A DNA stretch of 64,000 nt from UBA11891 sp965658355 (GTDB taxonomy: Bacteria > Bacteroidota > Bacteroidia > Flavobacteriales > Flavobacteriaceae), in assembly GCA_965658355.1 (NCBI GenBank), contig CBFHRX010000002.1:39094-103093 (forward strand), read 5' to 3'. Shown piece after piece: positions 51,873 through 59,950 of this stretch. The position numbers and the translations under genes were made by a program. The notes below the pieces were generated by a model. It did no database searches and was not told the origin of the DNA. It worked only from the letters and a program-made list of their open reading frames with translations. Each line of letters opens with the position of its first letter. Positions within the stretch are counted from its first letter, which is position 1.

Positions 51873-54800
51873 AACAATTAAGTTCCTTATCATTTAGGCC
51901 CACTAGTAAACAATCCTGACCTTCTAGCCATTTGATGTGTCTGATTTGCCCTTGAATTCGCAGGCTACTAATGGTTTTCCATTCCAATTTATTGTCTTTT
52001 ACTTCATAGCTAATGTACCATCCCTTCGAAGCATCGTATTTACCAAATTGTGGCTTTACTAAAAATTGATTCCCACCTACTAGTAAGCCTTTTTCGCCAT
52101 CCTTTTTTAGGGGGGCGAATGCATACACTGGAGCATATTGAGCTTCATCTGGTAAGTCCTGACGTTCAAAGCCTTGACTACTGGACAAAAATACTGAAGA
52201 TTTTAATTCATCGAGTTCATATTGATCACTTTTATCCAGCTGCTCTGCTGTAAATAAATCGCTCATTTTAGCTTTCGAATAGGTCTCAAAAAGAACTACT
52301 TTTTTCTTTAAAGCCGGAAGCTGTGAAAGCAACTCCTCTTTGTCTACGATTGGAAAATAATTCCCGTCTATTTGTTTGCAAATCAGTTGTTCTATACTGC
52401 CGTTTTCATCGAAGTCATAAACAAACATCTTCATTCCTTTTTCAAAGAAATTATTACTGCCTAAATTTCCCACGAGCCAATCCTCGATGCCATCTCCATT
52501 TAAATCTTTTAGATAAATTGTATTCCACAATCCTCTGGTTTTTGAAAACCCTCTCTTAGCGGTCGTATTGACCAATTTTCCTTTTTGATTTTGCAGGGTC
52601 GTAATCGGCATCCACTCGCCAACAAGTACAAGATCATCTACTCCGTCTTGATTGAGATCTGTAGCGGCAGCCGCTGTGACCATTCCAATTTCACGAAGGG
52701 AACTTTGTGGGCTTAGCTCAAATTTATTGTCGCCTTTATTAATAAATACATAACTGTCCACTGCAATCCCATAGCGCTGTGGGTGAAACCGGTTTCCGAT
52801 AAATAAATCCAGTAAACCGTCTTGATTTAAATCAAAAGGCACTGCTGTCGAAGTAGGGAAATGGGCAGGGAATTCAAAGGCTGAATCTGCTTTTTCCCAG
52901 CTACCGCCTTTATTTATATACAGCCGGTCGTCCAAGGCACGGCTAAAGGAAGAGAAATTTTTACCTCCACTTCCTACATAAAGATCCAAATCTCCATCTT
53001 GATCGCTATCCCAAAAAATAGCGACAGTATCTTCTGATTGTATGTCTTTACGAAATGGGGCTTCTATCTTCTGATACCCTCTAGAGTTGGATACAAATAA
53101 GACCCCGGATTGATTCTTTGCTCCTCCAATATAGACGTCTTCGATTCCGTCGCTGTTCAAATCTGCAACAGCCATCGCTGGGCCCTCATTATTATGCATT
53201 TGAGGCAACAAGCGATCTCTGTTAAAATCGATGAAGTTGTTTTCCTTATGAACATAATCAAAGGACTTTTTGATTTCAGCTTCATGAGACCCAAGCGCCT
53301 TTTCAATATAGGTGTAATTGGAGTTGAGGGGTTCTTGAATGGTATGAATCTTATTGGTAGCAAGCTCCTTGTGCAATGAAGTCTTTCCGCTTGGCCAAAG
53401 AATGATAGTAGAATCTATTTTTGGATGGTTTCCGACTCCGAAATGAATTCGATTGCTAATAGCAGATTGAAAGCCACGCGAAGTTAACTGCTCCATGACG
53501 GCTTGTTTGGTCCCGCCAGCATACTTAATGATAACTTTTGCTCCTACCGCAAAAAGATTGTCTTTTAAGCCTTTTAATTGAAATTGAATTCCTCTATTGA
53601 CTAGGGTGTCTGTATTGTTTTCATAAACAAAAGCAGGCATGTTTACATTGTTTACAATCAGATCTAAGTCGCCATCATTATCCAAATCACCGTATGCATT
53701 CCCATTGCTAAAAGTAGGAATGTCCAATCCCCATAATTGAGTCGTATTTTCAAACTGAAAATCCCCATTGTTTTTGAACGCCACGTTTGGAACCGCTTTT
53801 GAGGGCATTATAGTAATGAGTTTTTCAATGGGGTTCTTTTCTTTTTTTAAAATGTCTTTGACGTTTTGATTGTTTGCCATATAGGCCAAATAATCTCGAT
53901 CAAGTAAATCTTTATAAATTCCGTTTGCGATAAAAATATCTTTATTCCCATCATTATCCATGTCAAATATCAAGGAACCCCAGCTCCATTCTGTAGCCGC
54001 AACACCCGTCATCCTACTAAGCTCAGAAAAACCAGCAGCCCCTAGATTTCGCTGCAATGCATTACGAGGAAATTGATGGTGATACCCGTTTTTTAGCGCC
54101 AGCATATACTTATCCCAAGAGTCGTATTTAGCTTTTGTCTTTTGTCGCTCAAGGGTAGCAGGAAGCATCTCTGTTACAAATAAGTCGGTTTGAAGGTCAT
54201 TGTCTAAATCAGCCGCATCAGCACCCATAGAACCGAGTGAAAGAGACTCGAAGCGAGACTCCGCTACTTCCTTAAATCCAGACCCGTTATTGTAATAAAG
54301 GTAATCCCTTTCAAAAAAATCATTGGAAATAAAGACATCGGTTTTACGATCATTATTAAAGTCACTCAGCGTAATCCCCAAACCAAAACCAATCGCACTT
54401 GAGTAGAAGCCTTTCTCAGTGGTTTTATCCATAAAAAAGCCCTCCACATTTTCGTAGAACTTATTGCCCTCGGGATCGGGCTCCTTTCGCTGGTCTTTTA
54501 TTAAGTCATATCCACCCACTGATCGAAGTGAATTATTGAGCAAATAGCAATCTAGATCGCCATCATTATCAGCATCAAAAAAAGCGGCATGAACAGAAAG
54601 ACCTTCCATCGCCAATCCATAGTCTTTTGCTTTTTCAGTAAAGGTCCCATCTCCATTATTAATAAACAATTCATTGAAGCGATTTTGCCCTCCAGGTTTC
54701 CCTGATTTGCATACATACAAATCTAAATAGCCATCATTATTTACATCCGCAAATGTGGCTCCTGAAGACCATACTCCTGAACAAGCAACCCCTGCTTCTT

Positions 54801-55089
54801 TTGTGATGTCTTTAAAGGTCCAATCCCCATTGTTGAGATACAATTTATTGTCTTCAATATTCCCAGTAAAGAAAATATCAAGCCAACCGTCATTATTAAT
54901 ATCTCCGAGTGCAACACCACCACCGTTAAAAAAATTACGATAGGTGTACGGATTAAATTCCTCTGTATAAGTAAGTGTATTTTCAAAAGAAATTCCAGAA
55001 CGGGCTGCCCTTTCTTCAAAAAGAGTGGGCGCTTGCTGGCAAGAATAATGAAACAATCCCAATACATAAAGGACCAAATAACGCTTCAT
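51859..55089 (-). CDS. Large FG-GAP/VCBS repeat lipoprotein with ASPIC/UnbV domain (copy 1)
   Basis: 1076 residues from the ATG at 55089 (MKRYLVLYVLG); an ATG seven codons upstream is possible. The signal ends at FHYSC, a relaxed lipobox. After CQQAPTLF the family start (GISFENTL, FFNGGGVALGDINNDG) leads into propeller repeats with calcium loops. A central ASPIC/UnbV domain follows (about residues 500-590, SRGFQSAISNRIHFG, IILWPSGK), then a second set of propeller repeats (DLNSDGIEDVY, DSDQDGDLDLY, DLNQDGLLDLF). It is nearly the same length as, and close in sequence to, copy 2, so the pair arose by tandem duplication. It is the first gene after a strong hairpin following susD. Confidence 0.88.
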   Translation of the reverse strand: MKRYLVLYVLGLFHYSCQQAPTLFEERAARSGISFENTLTYTEEFNPYTYRNFFNGGGVALGDINNDGWLDIFFTGNIEDNKLYLNNGDWTFKDITKEAGVACSGVWSSGATFADVNNDGYLDLYVCKSGKPGGQNRFNELFINNGDGTFTEKAKDYGLAMEGLSVHAAFFDADNDGDLDCYLLNNSLRSVGGYDLIKDQRKEPDPEGNKFYENVEGFFMDKTTEKGFYSSAIGFGLGITLSDFNNDRKTDVFISNDFFERDYLYYNNGSGFKEVAESRFESLSLGSMGADAADLDNDLQTDLFVTEMLPATLERQKTKAKYDSWDKYMLALKNGYHHQFPRNALQRNLGAAGFSELSRMTGVAATEWSWGSLIFDMDNDGNKDIFIANGIYKDLLDRDYLAYMANNQNVKDILKKEKNPIEKLITIMPSKAVPNVAFKNNGDFQFENTTQLWGLDIPTFSNGNAYGDLDNDGDLDLIVNNVNMPAFVYENNTDTLVNRGIQFQLKGLKDNLFAVGAKVIIKYAGGTKQAVMEQLTSRGFQSAISNRIHFGVGNHPKIDSTIILWPSGKTSLHKELATNKIHTIQEPLNSNYTYIEKALGSHEAEIKKSFDYVHKENNFIDFNRDRLLPQMHNNEGPAMAVADLNSDGIEDVYIGGAKNQSGVLFVSNSRGYQKIEAPFRKDIQSEDTVAIFWDSDQDGDLDLYVGSGGKNFSSFSRALDDRLYINKGGSWEKADSAFEFPAHFPTSTAVPFDLNQDGLLDLFIGNRFHPQRYGIAVDSYVFINKGDNKFELSPQSSLREIGMVTAAAATDLNQDGVDDLVLVGEWMPITTLQNQKGKLVNTTAKRGFSKTRGLWNTIYLKDLNGDGIEDWLVGNLGSNNFFEKGMKMFVYDFDENGSIEQLICKQIDGNYFPIVDKEELLSQLPALKKKVVLFETYSKAKMSDLFTAEQLDKSDQYELDELKSSVFLSSSQGFERQDLPDEAQYAPVYAFAPLKKDGEKGLLVGGNQFLVKPQFGKYDASKGWYISYEVKDNKLEWKTISSLRIQGQIRHIKWLEGQDCLLVGLNDKELNCYALD

Positions 55090-55099
55090 AGAGTAGTAC

Positions 55100-55140
55100 T
55101 GTAAAAACAAAAAAGGGTTATTGTAAAAATAACCCTTTTT
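55100..55140 (-). terminator. Hairpin terminator or attenuator between susD and the lipoprotein operon
   Basis: A perfect 13-bp stem (55110-55122 with 55128-55140, AAAAAGGGTTATT on the forward strand) with a five-base loop. On the reverse strand it ends in a T-rich tract followed by G and five more T. It sits 19 bases after the susD stop and about 20 bases before the copy 1 ATG, leaving no room for a separate promoter. Partial read-through would make SusCD much more abundant than the proteins downstream. Confidence 0.85.
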
Positions 55141-55159
55141 GATAAAGTTGTGGTACTAA

Positions 55160-56773
55160 TTAGTAACCAGGATTCTGTGTAAGTGTTCCACCACTCGCTT
55201 GAATTTGCTCAAACGGGATAGGGAATAACTTACGCGTATCGTCTGATGGACTTGATTTAAATTGCCATGTAGACTCAGGTCCCGTGAACTTTCCGAAACG
55301 GATTTGATCCGTTCTACGAGAAGTCTCTTGGAACATTTCGCGTCCTCTTTCTTCTAAGAAACTATCAGCTGTGATAGGAGATAAAGGCGCAAGCCCTGCA
55401 CGAGCACGAATAGCCGTTACATCTCCTAATTGATCCGCTGCTGACCAGTCTCCTGCTAGTCTTGCTAAAGCTTCTGCACGGTTAAGGTGCAATTCACCCA
55501 AACGAACGACAACATAATCGTTATCCATATCTGGACGACCAAACTGCTTAAAGCTGTATTTTCCAAGACGAGCACCCGCTTCACGAAGTGAATTAGGCTC
55601 TAATTCATTGATTTCTGGCGTGTATACCAATGGAATATCACCGTCATCAGAAGCGTAGTCTAATACAGCACTACCTCCAAAATCAATCTGTGGTCCTACA
55701 ATAAAACTGGCTTTTTTACGCAAATCATTATCATCAAAAGAATTGTAGAAATCAGTCAAAGTAGCGTACCCATTCCAAGGTTGATCTTGGAAGTTCCAAG
55801 TAAATTGGCTAGAATAGTGGAGCGTCATTTGAGAGAAATTCATTCCTGCTGCAGTCGCTTCATCGTACTCTACACTCCAAATAATTTCAGGATTGTCCTG
55901 GTTATTTGGTGCAAAGATAGTAGCGAAACCACTCAAGTTTGCTGGATCTGAATCAACAGAAGGTCTTCTTCCAAGGTTAGGACGTTGAAAACTTGAATCT
56001 GCTAATTGATACGAACTGTTATCGATAACATAGCCAGCAGCATCAGCAGCTTCCTGATATCTTGCAGTTCCAGAGTATTCCTCAGCATTAAGGTACACTT
56101 TGGAAAGAATTCCAAGTGCAGCAAAACGGTTGATTCTATACTTGTTATCATCAACTCCTAAAGGACTGTTTGTTAAATCCATATCAGAGCTTACAGCGTC
56201 AATACCAAGGGCTCCTAATAATTCTGACTCTACAAAAGCAAATACCTCTTGGCGAGTAGACTGTGGAGCGTCTTGTCCAGGCGTCGTAACTATTTTCACG
56301 TTACCAAACAAGTCCATTAATCTCCAATAGAAAAAGGCTCTTAATACACGAAGCTGTGCTTTAGAGGCTGCATCTAAATCGGACGCTAATAATTCATTCG
56401 TAGTATTGATTCCTGAATATTGTTGTGTCCAAGAACCGTTAATAAATCCATTACTAGCAGTAAAGGTATGCTGATGAAGTTCTATCAATACACCACCATC
56501 ATACCAGTCTCCTCCTTTTGCAGCAATTAAAGTTTCATCAGAAGCTAATGCTTGTAAAGAGAAATACCCTCCGTGGTTCGCTGTACCTGCATTACGCAAA
56601 GCTGTAAAAGCCGCTGTTAACGCATCGCCACCACCACCTGATCCTCCGGTAGAAATACCTTCGATATTAATATCGTTGGTAATCTCTCCTTTCAGTTCTT
56701 CATCCAAATCCGTACACGCAAACACGAGTAGAAGTGAAGCTACAATCGAAAAGTTAAATTTGTTGATTTTCAT
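55160..56773 (-). CDS. SusD/RagB family surface lipoprotein
   Basis: 537 residues. Lipoprotein signal ends at FAC (Cys20). The SusD fold is supported by early TPR-like helices with LRVLRAFFYWRLMDLFGNV, the middle IIWSVEYD and the conserved end FPIPFEQIQASGGTLTQNPGY; RLGELHLNRAEALAR is also typical. SusD caps the SusC barrel as a lid and presents ligand to it. It follows susC by 22 bases. Which ligand it binds cannot be read from the sequence. Confidence 0.95.
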   Translation of the reverse strand: MKINKFNFSIVASLLLVFACTDLDEELKGEITNDINIEGISTGGSGGGGDALTAAFTALRNAGTANHGGYFSLQALASDETLIAAKGGDWYDGGVLIELHQHTFTASNGFINGSWTQQYSGINTTNELLASDLDAASKAQLRVLRAFFYWRLMDLFGNVKIVTTPGQDAPQSTRQEVFAFVESELLGALGIDAVSSDMDLTNSPLGVDDNKYRINRFAALGILSKVYLNAEEYSGTARYQEAADAAGYVIDNSSYQLADSSFQRPNLGRRPSVDSDPANLSGFATIFAPNNQDNPEIIWSVEYDEATAAGMNFSQMTLHYSSQFTWNFQDQPWNGYATLTDFYNSFDDNDLRKKASFIVGPQIDFGGSAVLDYASDDGDIPLVYTPEINELEPNSLREAGARLGKYSFKQFGRPDMDNDYVVVRLGELHLNRAEALARLAGDWSAADQLGDVTAIRARAGLAPLSPITADSFLEERGREMFQETSRRTDQIRFGKFTGPESTWQFKSSPSDDTRKLFPIPFEQIQASGGTLTQNPGY

Positions 56774-56795
56774 TTTTACTTTAATTTATAAGTTA

Positions 56796-59756
56796 TTAAA
56801 ACTTGAGGTTAACCCCTAGTGTGAATGTTCTAGAGTTGAAGTAATTGTATCGACGGTCAATACCTGGTGCCAATACATCACTACCTCTCGCGATACCTCC
56901 ATTGTCGGAAGCACCTCTGTCTACCAAACTTGGTTCAGGATCTGATCCTGTATAGTTAGTCAATACAAATAGATTCTGACCTGTAAGCTGTACACTTAAT
57001 GCATCAATACCGTTAATACCACTAACATCAATATTTCTTGCAATAGTTAAGTTGTCTAACTTAAAGAAATCTGCCTTTTCAACATATAAGGAGCTGAAAC
57101 GCGCCGATGTCAAATTTGGATCTGCCAACTCTGTGTTTACGAAGTTATACGATGTTTGTGTAGAAAGTCTTGGCTCGTAAAAAGCACGGAAGGTGTTTAC
57201 TAAGCTGTGACCAAATGCCCCTCTAAAGAAAGCATTAACAGACCAGTCACCAAATTCTATTTGGTTGCTCCAACCTAATTCAAAGTCAGGAATACCAGAA
57301 CCTAGTACTTCCATATCTACATTTTCATCTAAGGCAGCATCTTGGTTCGCGATAACTTGACCGTCGCCATTGATATCTGCAAAATCAGGATTTCCTCCTG
57401 TTTGACCTGTATATCGTGGGCCCCAAATTTGACCTACTTCCTCGCCAACGGCGTTGCGAATCATCAAAGTTGAGTTTTGTCCTGGAGCTCCAAGAGGTCC
57501 TCTCATCTCTGCTTCTAAAACATAATCAACTAACTCAGTTGTATAGGTAGAGAAGTTAATACCTGTGTTATAAGAAACGTTCCCGTTGTCTACAACATCA
57601 TAGTCTATCGCCAATTCCAAACCAGAAGTTTTTAATTCTCCTGCATTTTCAAAACGGCTGTCTACACCAAATTCTGCAACATCAACTGTTCTCTGTAAGA
57701 TAAAGTCTTTAATATCACGCGTGTATAAATCTAAAGTGGCACCAAATCTACCTGTCTGGAATTCCACTCCAAAGTTAGTCTCTGCTTTTTCTTCCCATTT
57801 AAGATCAGGATTGGCCGCTCGCGTCAGAGTAGTACCGGCTCCACCTTGACCACCATCATAAGCTAAAGCACGTCCTTGTTGAGACAATCCATTAGGCCCA
57901 GGTAGTGCACCAGTAACCCCGTATCCAACACGTACTTTTAATAATTCTACATTGCTTAATTCTAAGTAGTTGTTAAGATCAACTCCCAAACCAACAGCTG
58001 GAAAAAGTCCCCAACGATTGTCTTCTCCTAATTTAGTAGATCCTTCTTGACGTACAGATGCATTTACAAAAATAGCATTGTCAAATGTCAAGTTTACACG
58101 ACCAAAGAATGCAATGATTTTGTCATCTGGAGAAGCGTCTGAATTGGCTGCAATCAAACCAGCATTTAATAAATCTTGTGAGTTTTCAATAGCTTGGCTA
58201 AAGTCTAAATCATTATTTGGGAAATCCCCTAATGATAAAAACTTAGATTCGAAGTTTTGCTGCTGATAAGAGTAACCTGCAGTCAATGTCATATCAGTAC
58301 TACCGAATGACTTGTCAAGCGTACCAAATAATTCGTATAACTTGAAGGACGTTTTCTGATCGTAAAACTCAGCAAGACCCTTACGCAAAGGTGACGTAGC
58401 ATTCCCATTAAAATGAGATGTTGTTGGGTAATAGATCACATTACTGAATTTTGAATTCTGCTCTGCCGCATTTCCAGAAATACTCAAATCATCTGTAAGG
58501 CTTAGGTTGAAAGAAATATTGTAGTTAAAATCAATATTTTCTCCATCATTTCTGTTTTGCTCCACCATAGATACTGGGTTAAAGCTGTCAAAAAGACCTA
58601 AAGATTCAAAATACCCACCAAATTGTTCTGCGTTGAACTGGTAAGGAGAATCAGCTCCGTAGATAGGCATTGTTGGATTGGCAACAATCGCATAACGCAA
58701 CGCTTGTGGGATACCGTTTTGAGCATCTTTCTTCGTTACAGAAGTATTAAAATCCAATCTTAATTTATCATTGAATAATCTAGTTGAATAATTCAAACGT
58801 GTGTTGAATTGATCGAAACCTGAATTTTTCAAAATACCTTCTACCTGACGAACGTTCGCAGACACTCGATAAGTGGCTGAGTCAGATCCACCAGAAGCAG
58901 ATAAATTGTGTATTTGAGTTGCCGCAGAACGCGTAATCTCATCTAACCAAATGGTTTCAGACCCTAAGTCTGCACCGCCAGCAGCAGTAAATTCGCCTGG
59001 CGTCATAATATCTACAGAGTTGAAACGGCTAGCAAGGGCAAATTGACCATTATAGTTAAACGTAGTCGTTCCGGCTTTCCCTTCTTTTGTTGTCACAATA
59101 ATAACCCCACTAGATCCACGAGAACCATAGATCGCAGAAGCAGATCCGTCTTTTAAGACGTTTATACTTTCGATATCATTTGGATCAACGTTTCCTAAAG
59201 AGGCGCCTATTACTCCGTCAATAACCACTAATGGTTGCGTGTTTGCACCAACAGTAGAAATACCACGAAGACGAATTACAGAAGATGAGTTTGGATCTCC
59301 ACCTTTATTGTATATCTGTAAACCAGCCACTTTACCTTGAAGTAATTGTGTTGGATCATTGATGGCTCCTTTGTTAAACCCTTCTGCTTCTATCTGAACA
59401 ACAGCTGAAGTAACTTCTTTTTGACGCTGTGACCCATATCCAGTAATCACAACCTCTTCCAATTCATTGTCTGCCATAAGCATCACACTCAACTGATCCT
59501 GCCCTGAGACAGCTACATTTTGAGTTGAAAAACCTACGAAAGAAACAACCAATACATCGTCTGCACCAGCTTCAATAGAAAAGTTTCCATCAAAGTCTGT
59601 ACTTACACCTCGGTCAGTTCCTTGGACTTGAACGGTTGCTCCTGGGAGCGGCCCATCCTCACTACTAACAGTACCATTAACCGTCTGTGCCATCAAACCT
59701 GTACTACCTAATAGTAAAATTAGAGACAGGAATGACTTGAATAGATTTTTTTTCAT
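56796..59756 (-). CDS. SusC/RagA family TonB-linked outer-membrane transporter
   Basis: 986 residues. Signal peptide ends at LMAQ, followed by the carboxypeptidase-regulatory-like domain (VNGTVSSEDGPLPGATVQVQGT), the TonB-box/plug region (EEVVITGYGSQRQKEVTSAV, then LQGKVAGLQIYNKGG and IYGSRGSSGVIIVTT) and a long 22-strand barrel ending FTLGVNLKF. It takes up ligands too large for porins, using TonB energy. At 986 residues it is in the usual range. The leader region upstream is about 190 bases and contains the operator-like palindrome facing the LacI-family gene. Confidence 0.96.
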   Translation of the reverse strand: MKKNLFKSFLSLILLLGSTGLMAQTVNGTVSSEDGPLPGATVQVQGTDRGVSTDFDGNFSIEAGADDVLVVSFVGFSTQNVAVSGQDQLSVMLMADNELEEVVITGYGSQRQKEVTSAVVQIEAEGFNKGAINDPTQLLQGKVAGLQIYNKGGDPNSSSVIRLRGISTVGANTQPLVVIDGVIGASLGNVDPNDIESINVLKDGSASAIYGSRGSSGVIIVTTKEGKAGTTTFNYNGQFALASRFNSVDIMTPGEFTAAGGADLGSETIWLDEITRSAATQIHNLSASGGSDSATYRVSANVRQVEGILKNSGFDQFNTRLNYSTRLFNDKLRLDFNTSVTKKDAQNGIPQALRYAIVANPTMPIYGADSPYQFNAEQFGGYFESLGLFDSFNPVSMVEQNRNDGENIDFNYNISFNLSLTDDLSISGNAAEQNSKFSNVIYYPTTSHFNGNATSPLRKGLAEFYDQKTSFKLYELFGTLDKSFGSTDMTLTAGYSYQQQNFESKFLSLGDFPNNDLDFSQAIENSQDLLNAGLIAANSDASPDDKIIAFFGRVNLTFDNAIFVNASVRQEGSTKLGEDNRWGLFPAVGLGVDLNNYLELSNVELLKVRVGYGVTGALPGPNGLSQQGRALAYDGGQGGAGTTLTRAANPDLKWEEKAETNFGVEFQTGRFGATLDLYTRDIKDFILQRTVDVAEFGVDSRFENAGELKTSGLELAIDYDVVDNGNVSYNTGINFSTYTTELVDYVLEAEMRGPLGAPGQNSTLMIRNAVGEEVGQIWGPRYTGQTGGNPDFADINGDGQVIANQDAALDENVDMEVLGSGIPDFELGWSNQIEFGDWSVNAFFRGAFGHSLVNTFRAFYEPRLSTQTSYNFVNTELADPNLTSARFSSLYVEKADFFKLDNLTIARNIDVSGINGIDALSVQLTGQNLFVLTNYTGSDPEPSLVDRGASDNGGIARGSDVLAPGIDRRYNYFNSRTFTLGVNLKF

Positions 59757-59863
59757 TCTAGTTTGTTTAAAATTTAGTTAATTGTCTAAAATCTCGATCA
59801 CAATAGTAATAATAAATAGTTAACATAAAATTAACGAGGGCGAAGATTGTATAAATAGTGAAT

Positions 59864-59877
59864 CGAAAACGTTTTCG
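59864..59877. promoter_or_regulatory. LacI-type operator: perfect 14-bp palindrome
   Basis: CGAAAACGTTTTCG is perfectly symmetric about a central CG, the form typical of LacI/CcpA-class operators (similar to catabolite-responsive elements). It lies in the divergent gap between susC (ATG 107 bases away) and the LacI-family gene (ATG 74 bases away), so one bound regulator could act on both. I saw no second close copy in the window. Confidence 0.75.
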
Positions 59878-59913
59878 TTATTATTTTTTTGTATTTTTAA
59901 GCAGCATTTTTTG

Positions 59914-59921
59914 TGATTTTA
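59914..59921 (+). promoter_or_regulatory. Possible -7 element for the LacI-family gene
   Basis: TGATTTTA is a weak form of TAnnTTTG, with a TTG (59889-59891) 22 bases upstream at about -33. Start of transcription would be near 59927, with a leader of about 25 bases. The palindrome would then lie some 50 bases upstream. Confidence 0.3.
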
Positions 59922-59950
59922 GCAATAATTAAGCCTTCAGGAAAGCTCAC

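Noticed and set aside
44820..55089. Regularly spaced short DNA repeats resembling a repeat array
   Set aside because: They encode the DxDxDG calcium loops of FG-GAP/VCBS repeats at variable spacing and sequence; not CRISPR, not tandem non-coding repeats.
44820..55089. RNA-binding or integrin-like function for the ASPIC/UnbV proteins
   Set aside because: Such labels are carried over from remote FG-GAP relatives; lipoprotein export signals place these proteins in the envelope.
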